A stretch of 64,000 nucleotides of DNA from Salipiger profundus (GCF_001969385.1 NZ_CP014796.1:186001-250000); one strand, 5' to 3'; numbered from the stretch's first letter, positions 17,402-30,427 are shown. Notes: a model not told the origin generated them from the sequence alone. Program-made: numbers and translations.

Positions 17402-18193
17402 ATGTCGGAGCTTCTGAAGGGCAAGCGCGGGCTGGTCATGGGCGTAGCCAACGAGCGCTCGATCGCATGGGGCATCGCGCAGGCCCTGCACGGCGCGGGG
17501 GCGGAGCTTGCCTTCACCTACCAGGGCGAAGCCTTCGGCAAGCGCCTCGAGCCGCTGGCGGCGAGCGTGGGCAGCGATTTCATGGTCGATGTCGATGTCA
17601 CCGACGACGCCTCGCTCGATGCCGCCTTCGAGCAGCTCGGCGCGCGCTGGCCGACCATCGACTTCGTGGTGCATGCCATCGCCTTCTCGGACAAGTCCGA
17701 GCTCACGGGGCGGATCCTCAACACCAGCCGCACGAACTTCAAGAACTCGCTCGACATCTCCTGCTACAGTTTCATCGACGTCGCCCGCCGGGCGCATCCG
17801 CTGATGGTCGAGAACGGCGGCACGATGCTGACGCTGACCTATGACGGCTCGCAGCGGGTGGTGCCCAACTACAACGTCATGGGCATCGCCAAAGCGGCGC
17901 TGGAATCGGCGACGCGCTACCTTGCCAACGATCTCGGGCGCGAGGGCATCCGGGTGAACGCGATCTCGCCCGGCCCGATGAAGACGCTGGCCGGGGCCGC
18001 CATCGGCGGGGCCCGCAAGACCTACAAGCACACCGACCAGAACGCCCCCATGGGCGCCAACGCGACGCTCGAGGCGGTCGGCGGCACGGCGGTCTACCTC
18101 TGCTCGGACGCCGGCGCCTGCACCACCGGCGAGATCATCCACGTCGACGGCGGCTTCCACGTGCTCGGCATGCCGCAGTACGAGAACCTCTGA
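17402..18193 (+). CDS. fabI: Enoyl-[ACP] reductase (NADH)
   Basis: FabI (263 residues) carries out the last reduction of each fatty acid elongation cycle. It is a short-chain dehydrogenase variant: cofactor loop GVANERSIAWGIAQ, active-site Tyr147 (TYDG), and Tyr157/Lys164 in YNVMGIAK. The C-terminal GEIIHVDGGFHVLG is typical. The residue after the first catalytic tyrosine is Asp here rather than the more frequent Leu, Tyr or Gly; I would not read function into that alone. It is 29 bp downstream of fabB and probably cotranscribed. A GC-rich inverted repeat CCCGCGCC/GGCGCGGG follows before hisH. Confidence 0.96.
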   Translation: MSELLKGKRGLVMGVANERSIAWGIAQALHGAGAELAFTYQGEAFGKRLEPLAASVGSDFMVDVDVTDDASLDAAFEQLGARWPTIDFVVHAIAFSDKSELTGRILNTSRTNFKNSLDISCYSFIDVARRAHPLMVENGGTMLTLTYDGSQRVVPNYNVMGIAKAALESATRYLANDLGREGIRVNAISPGPMKTLAGAAIGGARKTYKHTDQNAPMGANATLEAVGGTAVYLCSDAGACTTGEIIHVDGGFHVLGMPQYENL

Positions 18194-18270
18194 ACGGCTC
18201 CGGCCCGCGCCCCGGCGCGGGTCGGCCCATACGCCCCTGCCCGCCTGTCGCGGGCGAAAGGAGCCCTGCC

Positions 18271-18906
18271 ATGCTGACGGCGATCATCGATTACGAAAGC
18301 GGCAACCTGCACTCGGCTGAGAAGGCGTTCCAGCGCATGGCGGCCGAGACCGGCGCGGGCGAGGTCACCGTGACCACCGATCCGCACACCGTCTCGAACG
18401 CCGACCGCATCGTGCTGCCCGGCGATGGCGCCTTCCCCGCCTGCGCCACCGCGCTGCGCCGCTCGGGCTGCTTCGAGGCGATGGTCGAGGCGGTCGAGAC
18501 CCGCGGTGTGCCGTTCCTCGGCATCTGCGTCGGCATGCAGCTTCTGGCGCGCAAGGGCCACGAGTACGAAGAGACCGACGGGCTGGGCTGGATCGACGGC
18601 GAGGTCGAGCGGATCGTGCCCTCGGACCCGTCGCTGAAGGTGCCGCACATGGGCTGGAACGACCTGGTGATCGACACGCCCCACCCGGTGCTCGACGGCA
18701 TCTCGACCGGGGACCATGCCTATTTCGTGCATTCCTACCAGATGCGCCTGGTCGATCCGGGACAGCGGCTGGCGCATGTCGACTATGGCGGCGACGTGAC
18801 CGCCATCGTCGGCAAGGACACGGTCATCGGCCTGCAGTTCCACCCCGAGAAGAGCGCCGCCACCGGCCTGCAGATGATCGCCAACTTCCTCAACTGGCGC
18901 CCCTGA
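18271..18906 (+). CDS. hisH: Imidazole glycerol phosphate synthase, glutaminase subunit
   Basis: HisH (211 residues) releases ammonia from glutamine and channels it to HisF for imidazole ring formation in histidine synthesis. It is a class I glutamine amidotransferase: nucleophile Cys86 in LGICVGMQLL, oxyanion segment LPGDGAFPA, and the His/Glu pair in LQFHPEKSAA. The start follows AAAGGAG. hisA follows, separated by an opposite-strand DUF2147 gene; hisF and hisB are not in the window, so the his genes are dispersed. The 77-bp gap after fabI has small GC hairpins but no clear promoter. Confidence 0.96.
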   Translation: MLTAIIDYESGNLHSAEKAFQRMAAETGAGEVTVTTDPHTVSNADRIVLPGDGAFPACATALRRSGCFEAMVEAVETRGVPFLGICVGMQLLARKGHEYEETDGLGWIDGEVERIVPSDPSLKVPHMGWNDLVIDTPHPVLDGISTGDHAYFVHSYQMRLVDPGQRLAHVDYGGDVTAIVGKDTVIGLQFHPEKSAATGLQMIANFLNWRP

Positions 18907-18950
18907 CCGGGGAGCGGGCCGGGGCTGAAGGGCCCCGTCCCTTTCGCCCG

Positions 18951-19337
18951 TTACTGCACCCGCCGCCATGTCTGGGCACGGCAGATTCCGAGCACGCAGC
19001 CCTCGACCTTGAGGCGGTTGCCGCCGAGCGTCATCCGCGCGTTGTAGGTCTTGTCGCGATCCGGCGCCCAGATCTTGCCGCCGCGATACTCGCCGCCGCC
19101 GCGCGGCTCCATGCCCCAGATCATCTGCCGCCCGATGTTGGGCGAGGCGATGGGGCTGCCGGCGCTGTCGAACCCCTTGCCCAGCACCCCGCAGATCTCG
19201 GCCCCGCAGGGCGCGATCGTCACATGCGCGTAGTTGCCGTTGTCGTCGGGCTGGGTCATCCAGACGCCCTCGACCGGGTCGGCCGCGGCCGCCCCCGCGA
19301 CAAGCGCAAGCGCCGCCGCCAGTATCGTGGTTCTCAT
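18951..19337 (-). CDS. DUF2147-type secreted protein
   Basis: A 128-residue exported protein. The signal peptide MRTTILAAALALVAGAAAA ends in an Ala-rich cleavage site. The mature part fits the DUF2147 family: DPVEGVWMTQPDDNGNYAHV at the start, Cys pairs APCGAEICG and EGCVLGICR, and the GGGEYRGGKIWAPDRDKTYNA core with a lipocalin-like beta pattern. The ATG at 19337 follows GGAGGAGAG, so the longer upstream ATG is not needed. Function is unknown; two possible disulfides are consistent with a periplasmic location. It lies on the opposite strand between hisH and hisA. Confidence 0.82.
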   Translation of the reverse strand: MRTTILAAALALVAGAAAADPVEGVWMTQPDDNGNYAHVTIAPCGAEICGVLGKGFDSAGSPIASPNIGRQMIWGMEPRGGGEYRGGKIWAPDRDKTYNARMTLGGNRLKVEGCVLGICRAQTWRRVQ

Positions 19338-19471
19338 CTCTCTCCTCCTCCGTCGAGATGGCCCCGAGCCTGCGGCAAGCGCCCGTTTCCGTTCAACAAT
19401 GACGCGGGGTCGGATTGCACAAGACCTCACGTCATGCGACTATGGGAAAAAATCGAAGCTGAGCAGACATC

Positions 19472-20194
19472 ATGATCCTGTATCCCGCCATCGACCTCAA
19501 GGACGGCAAGGCCGTGCGCCTGCTTCGCGGCGACATGGACAAGGCCACCGTCTTCAACGACGACCCCGCCGCGCAGGCTCTGGAGTTCGTGGCGGCCGGC
19601 TGCGAATGGCTGCACCTCGTTGACCTGAACGGCGCCTTCGCCGGCGAGCCGGTGAACGCCGCCGCGGTCGAGGCGATCCTGACCACGACCAACACCCCGG
19701 CGCAGCTTGGTGGCGGCATCCGCGATATGGCCACCATCGAGCGCTGGCTCGACAAGGGGCTGGCGCGGGTCATCCTCGGCACCGTGGCGGTCGAGAACCC
19801 GGCGCTGGTGCGCGAGGCCGCAGCCGCCTTCCCCGGCAAGATCGCCGTGGGCATCGACGCCCGCGACGGCCGCGTCGCCACCAAGGGTTGGGCCGAGGTC
19901 ACCGACGTCGATGCCGTGGAGCTCGCCAAGAGCTACGAGGACGCCGGCGTCGCCGCGATCATCTACACCGACATCAACCGCGACGGCGCCATGCAGGGCC
20001 CCAACATCGAGGCCACGGCAGCGCTTGCCAACGCGGTGACGATCCCGGTGATCGCCTCGGGCGGCGTCTCGTCGCTCAAGGACCTGCGCGCGCTGCGCGA
20101 CTGCGGCGCCACGCTCAATGGCGCCATCTCGGGCCGCGCGCTCTACGACGGGGCCATCGACCTCAAGGAAGCGCTGAAGCTGCTCAAGGTCTGA
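19472..20194 (+). CDS. hisA: Phosphoribosylformimino-5-aminoimidazole carboxamide ribotide isomerase
   Basis: HisA (240 residues) is the Amadori isomerase of histidine biosynthesis. The (beta/alpha)8 half-barrels are visible: [17 protein letters not shown] with catalytic Asp8, the first phosphate site LGGGIRD, the second catalytic Asp in [14 protein letters not shown], and the second phosphate site [11 protein letters not shown] followed by [11 protein letters not shown]. The ATG at 19472 has only a weak ribosome binding site (GAG). Its stop is followed by a repeat-like inverted sequence (20221-20375) rather than by hisF. Confidence 0.96.
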   Translation: MILYPAIDLKDGKAVRLLRGDMDKATVFNDDPAAQALEFVAAGCEWLHLVDLNGAFAGEPVNAAAVEAILTTTNTPAQLGGGIRDMATIERWLDKGLARVILGTVAVENPALVREAAAAFPGKIAVGIDARDGRVATKGWAEVTDVDAVELAKSYEDAGVAAIIYTDINRDGAMQGPNIEATAALANAVTIPVIASGGVSSLKDLRALRDCGATLNGAISGRALYDGAIDLKEALKLLKV

Positions 20195-20220
20195 CCTCCG
20201 GTTATCCGTTCATCCCGGAC

Positions 20221-20375
20221 GGGGGTGGGTTGCAAACTCGCCCTACGCCATCGCGCTGCGGTCCGACGGCCTGCACGAGCTGCCCCGGCAGCCGCGTCCC
20301 GACCGGCGATGATCGAAACCCGCCCATGAGACCTGTCGCAGCGCCTCGTAGGGTGGGTTTACCAACCCACCGCCC
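20221..20375. repeat. Inverted repeat-bounded intergenic segment
   Basis: Left arm GGGTTGCAAACTCGCCCTACG (from about 20227, shown without its first bases) and right arm CGTAGGGTGGGTTTACCAAC (20347-20366) are imperfect inverted repeats about 100 bp apart. The right arm is itself a small hairpin (GTGGGTTTACCAACCCAC). CGTAGGGTGGGTT-type repeats are common in proteobacterial intergenic DNA. It fills the space between hisA and a convergent gene. Confidence 0.6.
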
Positions 20376-20381
20376 CTGCCC

Positions 20382-21389
20382 TCACAGGTCGATGTCGAGC
20401 GACACCGGGAAATGGTCCGATGCCACGAGAAGCGCCTCGCGCAATTCCGGCGTCTTCCAGCAGACCGGATCGTCGAACGGGTGCCAGATCCGCCAGCGCG
20501 GCCCCATCGCCGCGAGGTCCGGCGACACCATGATGTAGTCGAGCATCGCCTGCAGGAACCGCTTCTCGCCCTTCAGGTAGAACCGCGCCGAGGTCGGATG
20601 CGGCCCAAGCTTCGAGCCCAGCGTCGCCACGGCGTTCGGATCGTGGAGCCGTGGCCCGCCGTCGCCCAGCACGATCTCGACCGAGCTGCGCCCGAAGAGA
20701 TGCTCGTATTCATCGAGACCCGGGCCGTCGTTCAGGTCGCCCATCACGATCACGCTGTCGCCGGCCTCGAGATGCGTGCGGACGCGCCGCCGCAGCCAGA
20801 TCGCCTGCGCCAACTGCTTGCGCCGGTTGGCGATCCCCGGCCGCATGATCTGGTCGCGGGTCTCGGCGCCATGCGGCGCCTTGGACTTCAGGTGCGCACC
20901 GATCAGCCGCAGCTCGTGCCCCCGGGCGGTGACCGCCGCGACCTCGAGCGGTGGCTTCGAAAAGGTCACGCGGTCCTCGGTCTCGTCGATGTCGAGGTCG
21001 ATTCGGAACACCCCGTCGAAGCGCGGCACCTCACCCCCGGGCGTGCCCTCCGGCGCATGCCGCACGGTCAGCACCGCCGGGTCGTAGAGCAGCGCGATCT
21101 CCTGCTGGGTGCCGTTCAGGAAACCGGTCAGCACGGCCCGCGTGCGCAAGTCGAAGGCCTCGGCAAAAGCGTTCAGCGCCCGGGTGGTGTTGCGGCGGGT
21201 GTTGCTGTCGGGGGCCTCGACGATCATCCAAGCATCGGCATCGACGGCGGTGAAGACGATGCCGAGCGCCTCGATCTGCTGCGCCCGCGTTATGTCATGC
21301 CGGGCAGACCAGCGGTCATCGGCCAGCAGCGTTCCCGCGTCGTCGAAGAGCGCGTCGAACCATTCGACGTTGTAGGTGGCCAGCCGCAC
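20382..21389 (-). CDS. Endonuclease/exonuclease/phosphatase-fold protein
   Basis: A 335-residue EEP-superfamily hydrolase (DNase I-like fold). The metal and catalytic residues are visible in order: Asn in YNVEWF at the N-terminus, Glu in MIVEAPD, His in IGAHLKSKAPHG, Asp/Asn in VMGDLNDGPG, and the C-terminal SDHFPVSLDI. There is no signal peptide, so it acts in the cytosol; the substrate could be nucleic acid or a phosphodiester. The start is GTG at 21389, ten bases after the stop of the upstream TerB-DnaJ gene, so the two are probably cotranscribed. Confidence 0.82.
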   Translation of the reverse strand: MRLATYNVEWFDALFDDAGTLLADDRWSARHDITRAQQIEALGIVFTAVDADAWMIVEAPDSNTRRNTTRALNAFAEAFDLRTRAVLTGFLNGTQQEIALLYDPAVLTVRHAPEGTPGGEVPRFDGVFRIDLDIDETEDRVTFSKPPLEVAAVTARGHELRLIGAHLKSKAPHGAETRDQIMRPGIANRRKQLAQAIWLRRRVRTHLEAGDSVIVMGDLNDGPGLDEYEHLFGRSSVEIVLGDGGPRLHDPNAVATLGSKLGPHPTSARFYLKGEKRFLQAMLDYIMVSPDLAAMGPRWRIWHPFDDPVCWKTPELREALLVASDHFPVSLDIDL

Positions 21390-21399
21390 CGGCTCGCGC

Positions 21400-22083
21400 T
21401 CAGGCGGCCCGCTGCGCCGAGATTTCCTCCCAGGCGCGGTTGATGTCGATGAGGCGCTTCTCGGAGAGCTTCACCGCCTCTTCCGGCACGCCGCGCGCCT
21501 GCATCACGTCGGGGTGGCTGTCGCGGACGAGTTGCCGCCACTGGCGGCGGATCTCGGCGAGCGGCGCGTCGTGCGAGACGCCCAGCACCGCGTAGGGATC
21601 GGGCTCTGCATCGGGCACGAAGCGGCTGCGGATGGCACGGAACTGCGACGCCGGGATCTCGAAGATCTCGGCCACCCGCTCGAGGAACTCGGCCTCGTCC
21701 GGGTGATACTGACCGTCGGCCACCGCGATGTAGAAGAGCCCCTCCATCAGGTCGCAGATCGGCCCCTTGTTGCCGTCGAACATCCGGCGGATGCGGCGCG
21801 CGTATTCCTCGAAGCCGGCCACGTCCTGCCGCGCGAGGTTGAAGACCCGCGCAGCGGCGGCCTCGTCTTCCGGCGGGATCGAGAAGATCTCGCGGAAGGC
21901 GGCCACCTCGTTGCGCGTGACCCGGCCGTCGGCCTTGGCCATCTTCGCAGACAGCGCGATCACCGCGATGGTGAAGGCAACGGTGCGCTCGGGCGGCTGG
22001 CGGAGACGGTCGAAGACCGCGCCCAGCCCTTCGCCCTTGGCCAGCGCGGAAAGCGCCTCGGATATGCGGGTCCAGATCGACAT
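21400..22083 (-). CDS. TerB-DnaJ domain protein (DjlA-like)
   Basis: A 227-residue co-chaperone. Residues about 38-155 form a TerB-like helical domain (ALSAKMAKADGRVTRNEVAA and YIAVADGQYHPDEAEFLERV, both with the acidic D-G-x-x-x-x-x-E pattern). Residues 161-225 are a J domain (DPYAVLGVSHDAPLAEIRRQ) with the HPD tripeptide at 190-192, so it should stimulate a DnaK. The N-terminal membrane anchor of E. coli DjlA is missing, so this one is probably soluble. It precedes the EEP-fold gene by ten bases. Confidence 0.88.
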   Translation of the reverse strand: MSIWTRISEALSALAKGEGLGAVFDRLRQPPERTVAFTIAVIALSAKMAKADGRVTRNEVAAFREIFSIPPEDEAAAARVFNLARQDVAGFEEYARRIRRMFDGNKGPICDLMEGLFYIAVADGQYHPDEAEFLERVAEIFEIPASQFRAIRSRFVPDAEPDPYAVLGVSHDAPLAEIRRQWRQLVRDSHPDVMQARGVPEEAVKLSEKRLIDINRAWEEISAQRAA

Positions 22084-22124
22084 GGGCGGAGTTTACGCGC
22101 TCTGCGCGGCGGTGTCAGGACGGA

Positions 22125-22604
22125 TCACGGAAATTTCTGCATCAGCACAAGGTCCATCCAGCGGTCGAACTTCCGACCGACCTGCGGCAGCCGTGCGACC
22201 TCGTGAAAGCCGATGGCGGCGTGAAACGCCACGCCTGCAGGGTTTTCCGCCGAAATCCCGGCCATCAGCGCATGCACCCCCTGCCGCTGCGCCTCGTCTT
22301 CGAGCGCCGCCATGAGCGCGCGTCCCGCCCCGCGACCTCTTGCCTCGGGGGCGAGGATGACCGTGTGTTCCTTCGTCCAGGCGTAGCCCGGCCCCGCGCG
22401 GAACGGAAAGAAGGTCGCGAACCCCAGGAGCGCGCCGCCGTCCTCCGCCACCACGAAGGCGGGACCGCGCGCGGCGATGTCGGCCGCGAGTCCGGCCTCG
22501 GTTTTTTCGTCGGTGGTGAAGGTGATCGCCGTGTCGCGGATCCACGGGTTCCAGAGGGCCACGAGCGGCGCGGCGTCCTCCGCGCGGGCCGGGCGCACGA
22601 TCAT
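22125..22604 (-). CDS. GNAT N-acetyltransferase, phosphinothricin acetyltransferase-like
   Basis: A 159-residue GNAT acetyltransferase. MIVRPARAEDAAPLVALWN and the following FTTDEKTEAGLAADI match the PAT/Pat branch that acetylates methionine sulfone, phosphinothricin and similar amino acids. The acetyl-CoA pyrophosphate loop is APEARGRGAGRALM, and the C-terminal AAIGFHEVARLPQVGRKFDR is characteristic of this branch. The ATG at 22604 gives the family length; longer in-frame starts lie inside the upstream gene. It follows the glyoxalase-fold gene by ten bases. The physiological substrate cannot be read from the sequence. Confidence 0.85.
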   Translation of the reverse strand: MIVRPARAEDAAPLVALWNPWIRDTAITFTTDEKTEAGLAADIAARGPAFVVAEDGGALLGFATFFPFRAGPGYAWTKEHTVILAPEARGRGAGRALMAALEDEAQRQGVHALMAGISAENPAGVAFHAAIGFHEVARLPQVGRKFDRWMDLVLMQKFP

Positions 22605-22614
22605 CGCGGGACGG

Positions 22615-23238
22615 TCATTGCAGGATGCGAAGCTGGCCCTGCGGGGTGCGCAACTCGGCACGCAGCGCGGGGCGGGCGCCGGTCGCGAACCGGACCAGCG
22701 GCGCATCGAGATATGGCGCCAGCAGCGCCTCGAGCCCCTCGGCCTCGGGATGGATGACCTCGAGACCGGTGAGCCGCGCGCCCGACGCCGAGAGGATCGC
22801 CCCGGCGGGCACCGGGCTCAGCCACTGGATCAGCGCCGGGAACATGCCGTCATAGGGCAGCATCCCGTCCCCGGGCACCGACATCAGCCAGCGCAGCCGC
22901 CCGCGCGACAGCTCGACCGGGCGGCCCGCCATCGGCAGCGCCGCCAGCGCCTCGTCCATGTCGCGCACCCGGCAGATCCACTTGTCGAGCCGCGCCGGCC
23001 CCTTGAAGCGGTCGAGCCCGAACCAGCGTGGTTCGGTCGGCGGCTCGGCTGCGGGGTCGATGGCCAGCGCCTCGAGGTAGACGCCGCCCAGCCCGAGAAG
23101 CTGGTTGTGGGTGCCGTAGCGTGGATGGGTGCCGCCGGGCAGCAACGGCATCCCCACCGCCGACTCGGCGTGGGCGACGGCTTCTTCCAGGCTCTCGCCC
23201 AGCACCGCGATGTGGTCCAGTTCCAGCTTCAGCGTCAT
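22615..23238 (-). CDS. VOC/glyoxalase-like domain protein
   Basis: A 207-residue protein of the Glyoxalase_3-like VOC group. It begins MTLKLELDHIAVLGESLEEA, the usual beta-alpha-beta entry with a metal-type His (DHIAV), and contains GGTHPRYGTHNQLLGLGGVY with a second potential ligand (Glu in YLEALAID). The second half is less conserved. Function unknown; such proteins are often annotated as dioxygenase-like. It lies after methylmalonyl-CoA mutase on the same strand but behind a terminator, and ten bases before the GNAT gene. Confidence 0.78.
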   Translation of the reverse strand: MTLKLELDHIAVLGESLEEAVAHAESAVGMPLLPGGTHPRYGTHNQLLGLGGVYLEALAIDPAAEPPTEPRWFGLDRFKGPARLDKWICRVRDMDEALAALPMAGRPVELSRGRLRWLMSVPGDGMLPYDGMFPALIQWLSPVPAGAILSASGARLTGLEVIHPEAEGLEALLAPYLDAPLVRFATGARPALRAELRTPQGQLRILQ

Positions 23239-23298
23239 GCCCCGCCCGTCGTTCGTTCAGCTGTGGAACGATAGGGCACGGCCCCCGGCAAGCAAATG

Positions 23299-23336
23299 CA
23301 AAAACGCATCGCGGGCCGGAGGTTGCCCCGGCCCGC
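23299..23336 (-). terminator. Probable terminator of the methylmalonyl-CoA mutase gene
   Basis: Perfect 9-bp stem GCGGGCCGG / CCGGCCCGC (23311-23336) with an eight-base loop; TTTTT follows six bases later on the minus strand (A-run 23300-23304). Confidence 0.6.
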
Positions 23337-23362
23337 GCCAAACACGTCACAACAGCGGCGCG

Positions 23363-25492
<2,130 letters not shown>

Positions 25493-26523
25493 CGTCCTGT
25501 CCTCTCCTTGGTGGAGCCGGGGGCCAGGCTGCGCTGTCCTCTCCGTGCTCCGGGTCCTCTGTCAGTCGGGCCAGACCACCCGCCCCGGCGTGCAGCCAGA
25601 ACAGGTCGTCGGAATACCTTTCGCGCAGCGCCGCTGCCTGCGCGGGCGTGAACGGCATCCAGCGCCCCTCGCCCTCGGGCAGCCGCAAAGGGTCCTCGCC
25701 GCGCGCCGCAAGCACCGCGCGCAGCTCTGCGAGCCGCGGGCTGCGGTGCGTCCAGATGCCCCCCGGCGGCAGCGCCGGGCCGGCCTGCCCGGTGGCGCAG
25801 CGCAGCAGAAGATCGGGGCGCGAGACCAGCCGCTCGAAGGGGGTGACCACGATCTCGGCCTCGGGCAGCGCCGCGCGGATGTCGCCGATGACGTGCCGCC
25901 AGCTGCGCCGGGCCTCTGCCAGCGTGGCAAGCGTTGATGGATCGGGCAGCGGGGCACCACGCGGCAGCAGGAAGGCCAGCGTCGAGGCCCACCACATCTC
26001 TGGCGAGCGGATCTGCAGCACCACGCGCCGCACCGCGCCAAGGGCCGCGCCCATCCGCGCCAGCCGCGTCGCCGCGTCCGGGTAGAGCCGCCGCGCGCGC
26101 AGGCAGGCCCGCGGGGTGCCGAGCATGTTCTCTTCCGACACGATCAGCGCCTTGGCCCCCTGCCGCGTGGCGGACGAAAGTGCGAGCCGTACGCGCCCCT
26201 CCGCCCTGCCCGTCGGACAGGCGCAGGGGCACGGATCGAAGAGCCCGTGAAACAGCCCCTTGCGGGTGCGCCGGGGCTCCCACGCCACCAGCCCCTGCGC
26301 CGTCAGGGCGCCCTCTGCGCCCCGCAGGTAGGACTGGAACGTGGTCGTGCCCGTGCGGTGCGCGCCCGGGTGCAGGATGATGTCCATGAACCGCCGTCTC
26401 CGTGTGAAGGGATCGCGTCATCATGCGGCCCTCCCGGTGAGAAAGCGGTTAAGACAGGAAAATTTCGACGCAGACGCCGCGAAACATTGTGCGACGCCGG
26501 TCGGCGCGCCTATATCTTGAGGC

Positions 26524-26991
26524 ATGACACGCCGCATGCTTCTCGCCCTGCTCGCGGGGCTGACCCTCACCGCCGGCCTCGGTGCGGCACAGGGTGCCGA
26601 GACCCCCGAGGCCGAGACGATCCGCCCGGCTGGCGAGGCGACACTCGAAGACTTCCTCTGGATCAAGCGGCCGCTCGTGGTCTTCGCCGACAACCCGGCG
26701 GACCCGCGTTTCGTGCAGCAGATGCAACTCGTCACCGACCGACTCGATGCGCTGGTCGACCGCGACGTGGTGGTCATCACCGACACCGACCCGTCGGCCC
26801 GCTCGCCGATCCGCCGCGCGCTGCGCCCGAACGGCTTCATGCTCGCGCTCATCGCCAAGGACGGCACGATCCTGTTCCGCAAGCCGGCACCTTGGCACGT
26901 GCGGGAAATCTCGCGCTCGATCGACAAGCAGCCGCTGCGCCAGCAGGAGGTGCGCGACCGGTTGAACGCGCCGCAACCGCCCGCCGAGTGA
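26524..26991 (+). CDS. DUF4174-type exported protein
   Basis: A 155-residue protein with a signal peptide (MTRRMLLALLAGLTLTAGLG, cleavage near AAQG/AE). The mature part has the DUF4174 pattern: LEDFLWIKRPLVVFADNPAD, then DRDVVVITDTDPSA, RPNGFMLALIAKDGTILFRK and PAPWHVREISRSID, a thioredoxin-like fold without a CxxC. It is likely periplasmic; role unknown. It is on the plus strand between minus-strand genes, convergent with a lipoprotein gene whose stop lies seven bases away. Confidence 0.82.
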   Translation: MTRRMLLALLAGLTLTAGLGAAQGAETPEAETIRPAGEATLEDFLWIKRPLVVFADNPADPRFVQQMQLVTDRLDALVDRDVVVITDTDPSARSPIRRALRPNGFMLALIAKDGTILFRKPAPWHVREISRSIDKQPLRQQEVRDRLNAPQPPAE

Positions 26992-26998
26992 GCCGCCC

Positions 26999-27511
26999 TC
27001 AGTCGAAGGAGCGCAGCACCCAGGCGCGTTTCTCGGACCATTCGATCAGCGCCAGCACCTTTGCCTGCGGGTCGTAGACCGTGACCACCTGCGGGTCGAG
27101 CATGGCCCTGTAGAGCGGTTCCTCGAGCGCCGGCTCGAGGCACTGCGTCGCCCCCGACACCCCGGCCGAGACGATTCCCAGCCCGCTGCGGGTCTCGTGT
27201 TCCAGCACCGCGCGCGAGATACCGTCGGGGCTGAGCCCGGTCTCGAAGGCCACCGGCTTGCCCCGGTCGAGCAGCGACAGCGCCGCGGCCACGTCGCCGG
27301 CCCGCATCACCCGGGGTCTCGGATGGCGCGTGTAGATCGAGAACAGGGCCGCCGTGCAGCCCAGGCGGTCGCGGAAGTAGAGCGTATCGCGCAGGTAGAG
27401 CGTGTCGGACAGTTTTCCGCGCAGCTGCCCCTCGGTGCCGTAGAAGCACGCCGACAGCATGAGCGGCACCGCCAGCAGCAGCCCACGCCCCATCCCCGAG
27501 ATACCACGCAT
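26999..27511 (-). CDS. Lipoprotein of unknown function
   Basis: A 170-residue lipoprotein. MRGISGMGRGLLLAVPLMLSAC has a lipobox (LMLSAC) with Cys22. Two later cysteines (GCTAAL and ATQCLEP) could form a disulfide. The C-terminal half includes GLGIVSAGVSGATQCLEP and DPQVVTVYDPQAKVLAL. I do not recognise the family. The start could also be the ATG six codons later (MGRGLLL). It follows pccA's 3' end on the same strand only at a distance, so cotranscription with pcc genes is doubtful. Confidence 0.7.
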   Translation of the reverse strand: MRGISGMGRGLLLAVPLMLSACFYGTEGQLRGKLSDTLYLRDTLYFRDRLGCTAALFSIYTRHPRPRVMRAGDVAAALSLLDRGKPVAFETGLSPDGISRAVLEHETRSGLGIVSAGVSGATQCLEPALEEPLYRAMLDPQVVTVYDPQAKVLALIEWSEKRAWVLRSFD

Positions 27512-27708
27512 CGCACCGGTCCCCTGCCCGACGCCCCCACGCCAGCATGGCGGAAACGGGTTTCCGCAGGCTTTGGACATTGGGGCGGTCGGGTGTCATC
27601 TCGCGGGCTCCGGCAGGACGCTCAGGAAAAATTGTGCCGCTCCCCACACGCTCCGCGCCCCGGCCGCGTGGGCCGGAGACGGGAACTCTGTGCGGGAAGC
27701 GGCAGACA

Positions 27709-29709
<2,001 letters not shown>

Positions 29710-29768
29710 GTCTGTCCCTTTCCTACGGTATTCCCAGGCGCACGCGACGCGAAGGTGCGCGCGGCCAC

Positions 29769-29806
29769 AAAAAAAGCCACCGGGGCCCGCGTGGGCTCCG
29801 ATGGCT
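29769..29806 (-). terminator. Intrinsic terminator of the small lipoprotein gene 29857-30066
   Basis: On the minus strand AGCCATCGGAGCCC / GGGCCCCGGTGGCT (two mismatches) forms a long stem with a four-base loop, followed by seven T. It ends about 60 bp before the pccA start, separating the two genes. Confidence 0.88.
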
Positions 29807-29856
29807 GGCAAAACGGATCGGTCACCGCGCCGGGCGCGGTGGCGATCGAAACTGTC

Positions 29857-30066
29857 TTAGTTGCAGTACTGCGGCGTGACGTCGTCGCAGACGATGCCTG
29901 CGGTCGCGCCCACGGCTGCGCCCACGGTGCCGTCACCGCCGGTTGCGCGGTCGACCAGGTAACCGGTGCCTGCGCCCATGCCGGCACGGCCGAGATCCGA
30001 GGTCTCGCAGGCTGCGACGGTGAAAAGGCCGAGGATGGCTGCGAGGCGAATGGCGGTCTTTGCCAT
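29857..30066 (-). CDS. Small glycine-rich lipoprotein
   Basis: A 69-residue lipoprotein: MAKTAIRLAAILGLFTVAAC (lipobox VAAC, Cys20), then ETSDLGRAGMGAGTGYLVD and a glycine-rich GDGTVGAAVGATAGIV that looks like a short glycine-zipper membrane segment, ending CDDVTPQYCN with two cysteines. Similar very small lipoproteins are frequent in Rhodobacteraceae. The start follows AGGAGTTTCC (GGAG). A strong terminator follows it, so it is a single-gene unit. Its signal peptide resembles that of the 46-residue lipoprotein at 30866-31006. Confidence 0.8.
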   Translation of the reverse strand: MAKTAIRLAAILGLFTVAACETSDLGRAGMGAGTGYLVDRATGGDGTVGAAVGATAGIVCDDVTPQYCN

Positions 30067-30427
30067 GATGGAAACTCCTTGTGTTCCGTGAAAACCTTCC
30101 ACGACACAACGCCACGTCTGGGCGCGGAGTTCCATGCCATTTTTTTCGCGCGCCCAACCACATGCGCGGGGACACGCCGAATATCGGCGGGATGTCGCGC
30201 GCGGCGATACGGGGAAGCTACGGAAAGAAAGGCGGACGGCCGGCAAGGGGATGAACCGGACCGTCCGCAAGGGGAAGGGTAACGGTGAATCCCGGGCGCC
30301 CTGCGTTGGCGCCCGGCGACTCGCAACACGTCCACACTGACCGATTCACCCTGCGGTTGAAAGAGGCGTCCTCGCCCACCCTCAAGATGAGCGCCATTCC
30401 GCCAACCGGGGGCACGGGGGGCGCGGC
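30067..30427. other. 361-bp intergenic stretch with nested inverted repeats
   Basis: No gene seen. It should carry the promoter of the small lipoprotein gene at its left end. At 30284-30350 an 8-bp inverted repeat GGTGAATC/GATTCACC encloses a perfect 9-bp hairpin CCGGGCGCC/GGCGCCCGG (30292-30316). A second inverted repeat GCGGACGG/CCGTCCGC lies at about 30231-30268. These could be terminators for the minus-strand gene at 30428-30790. Confidence 0.55.
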
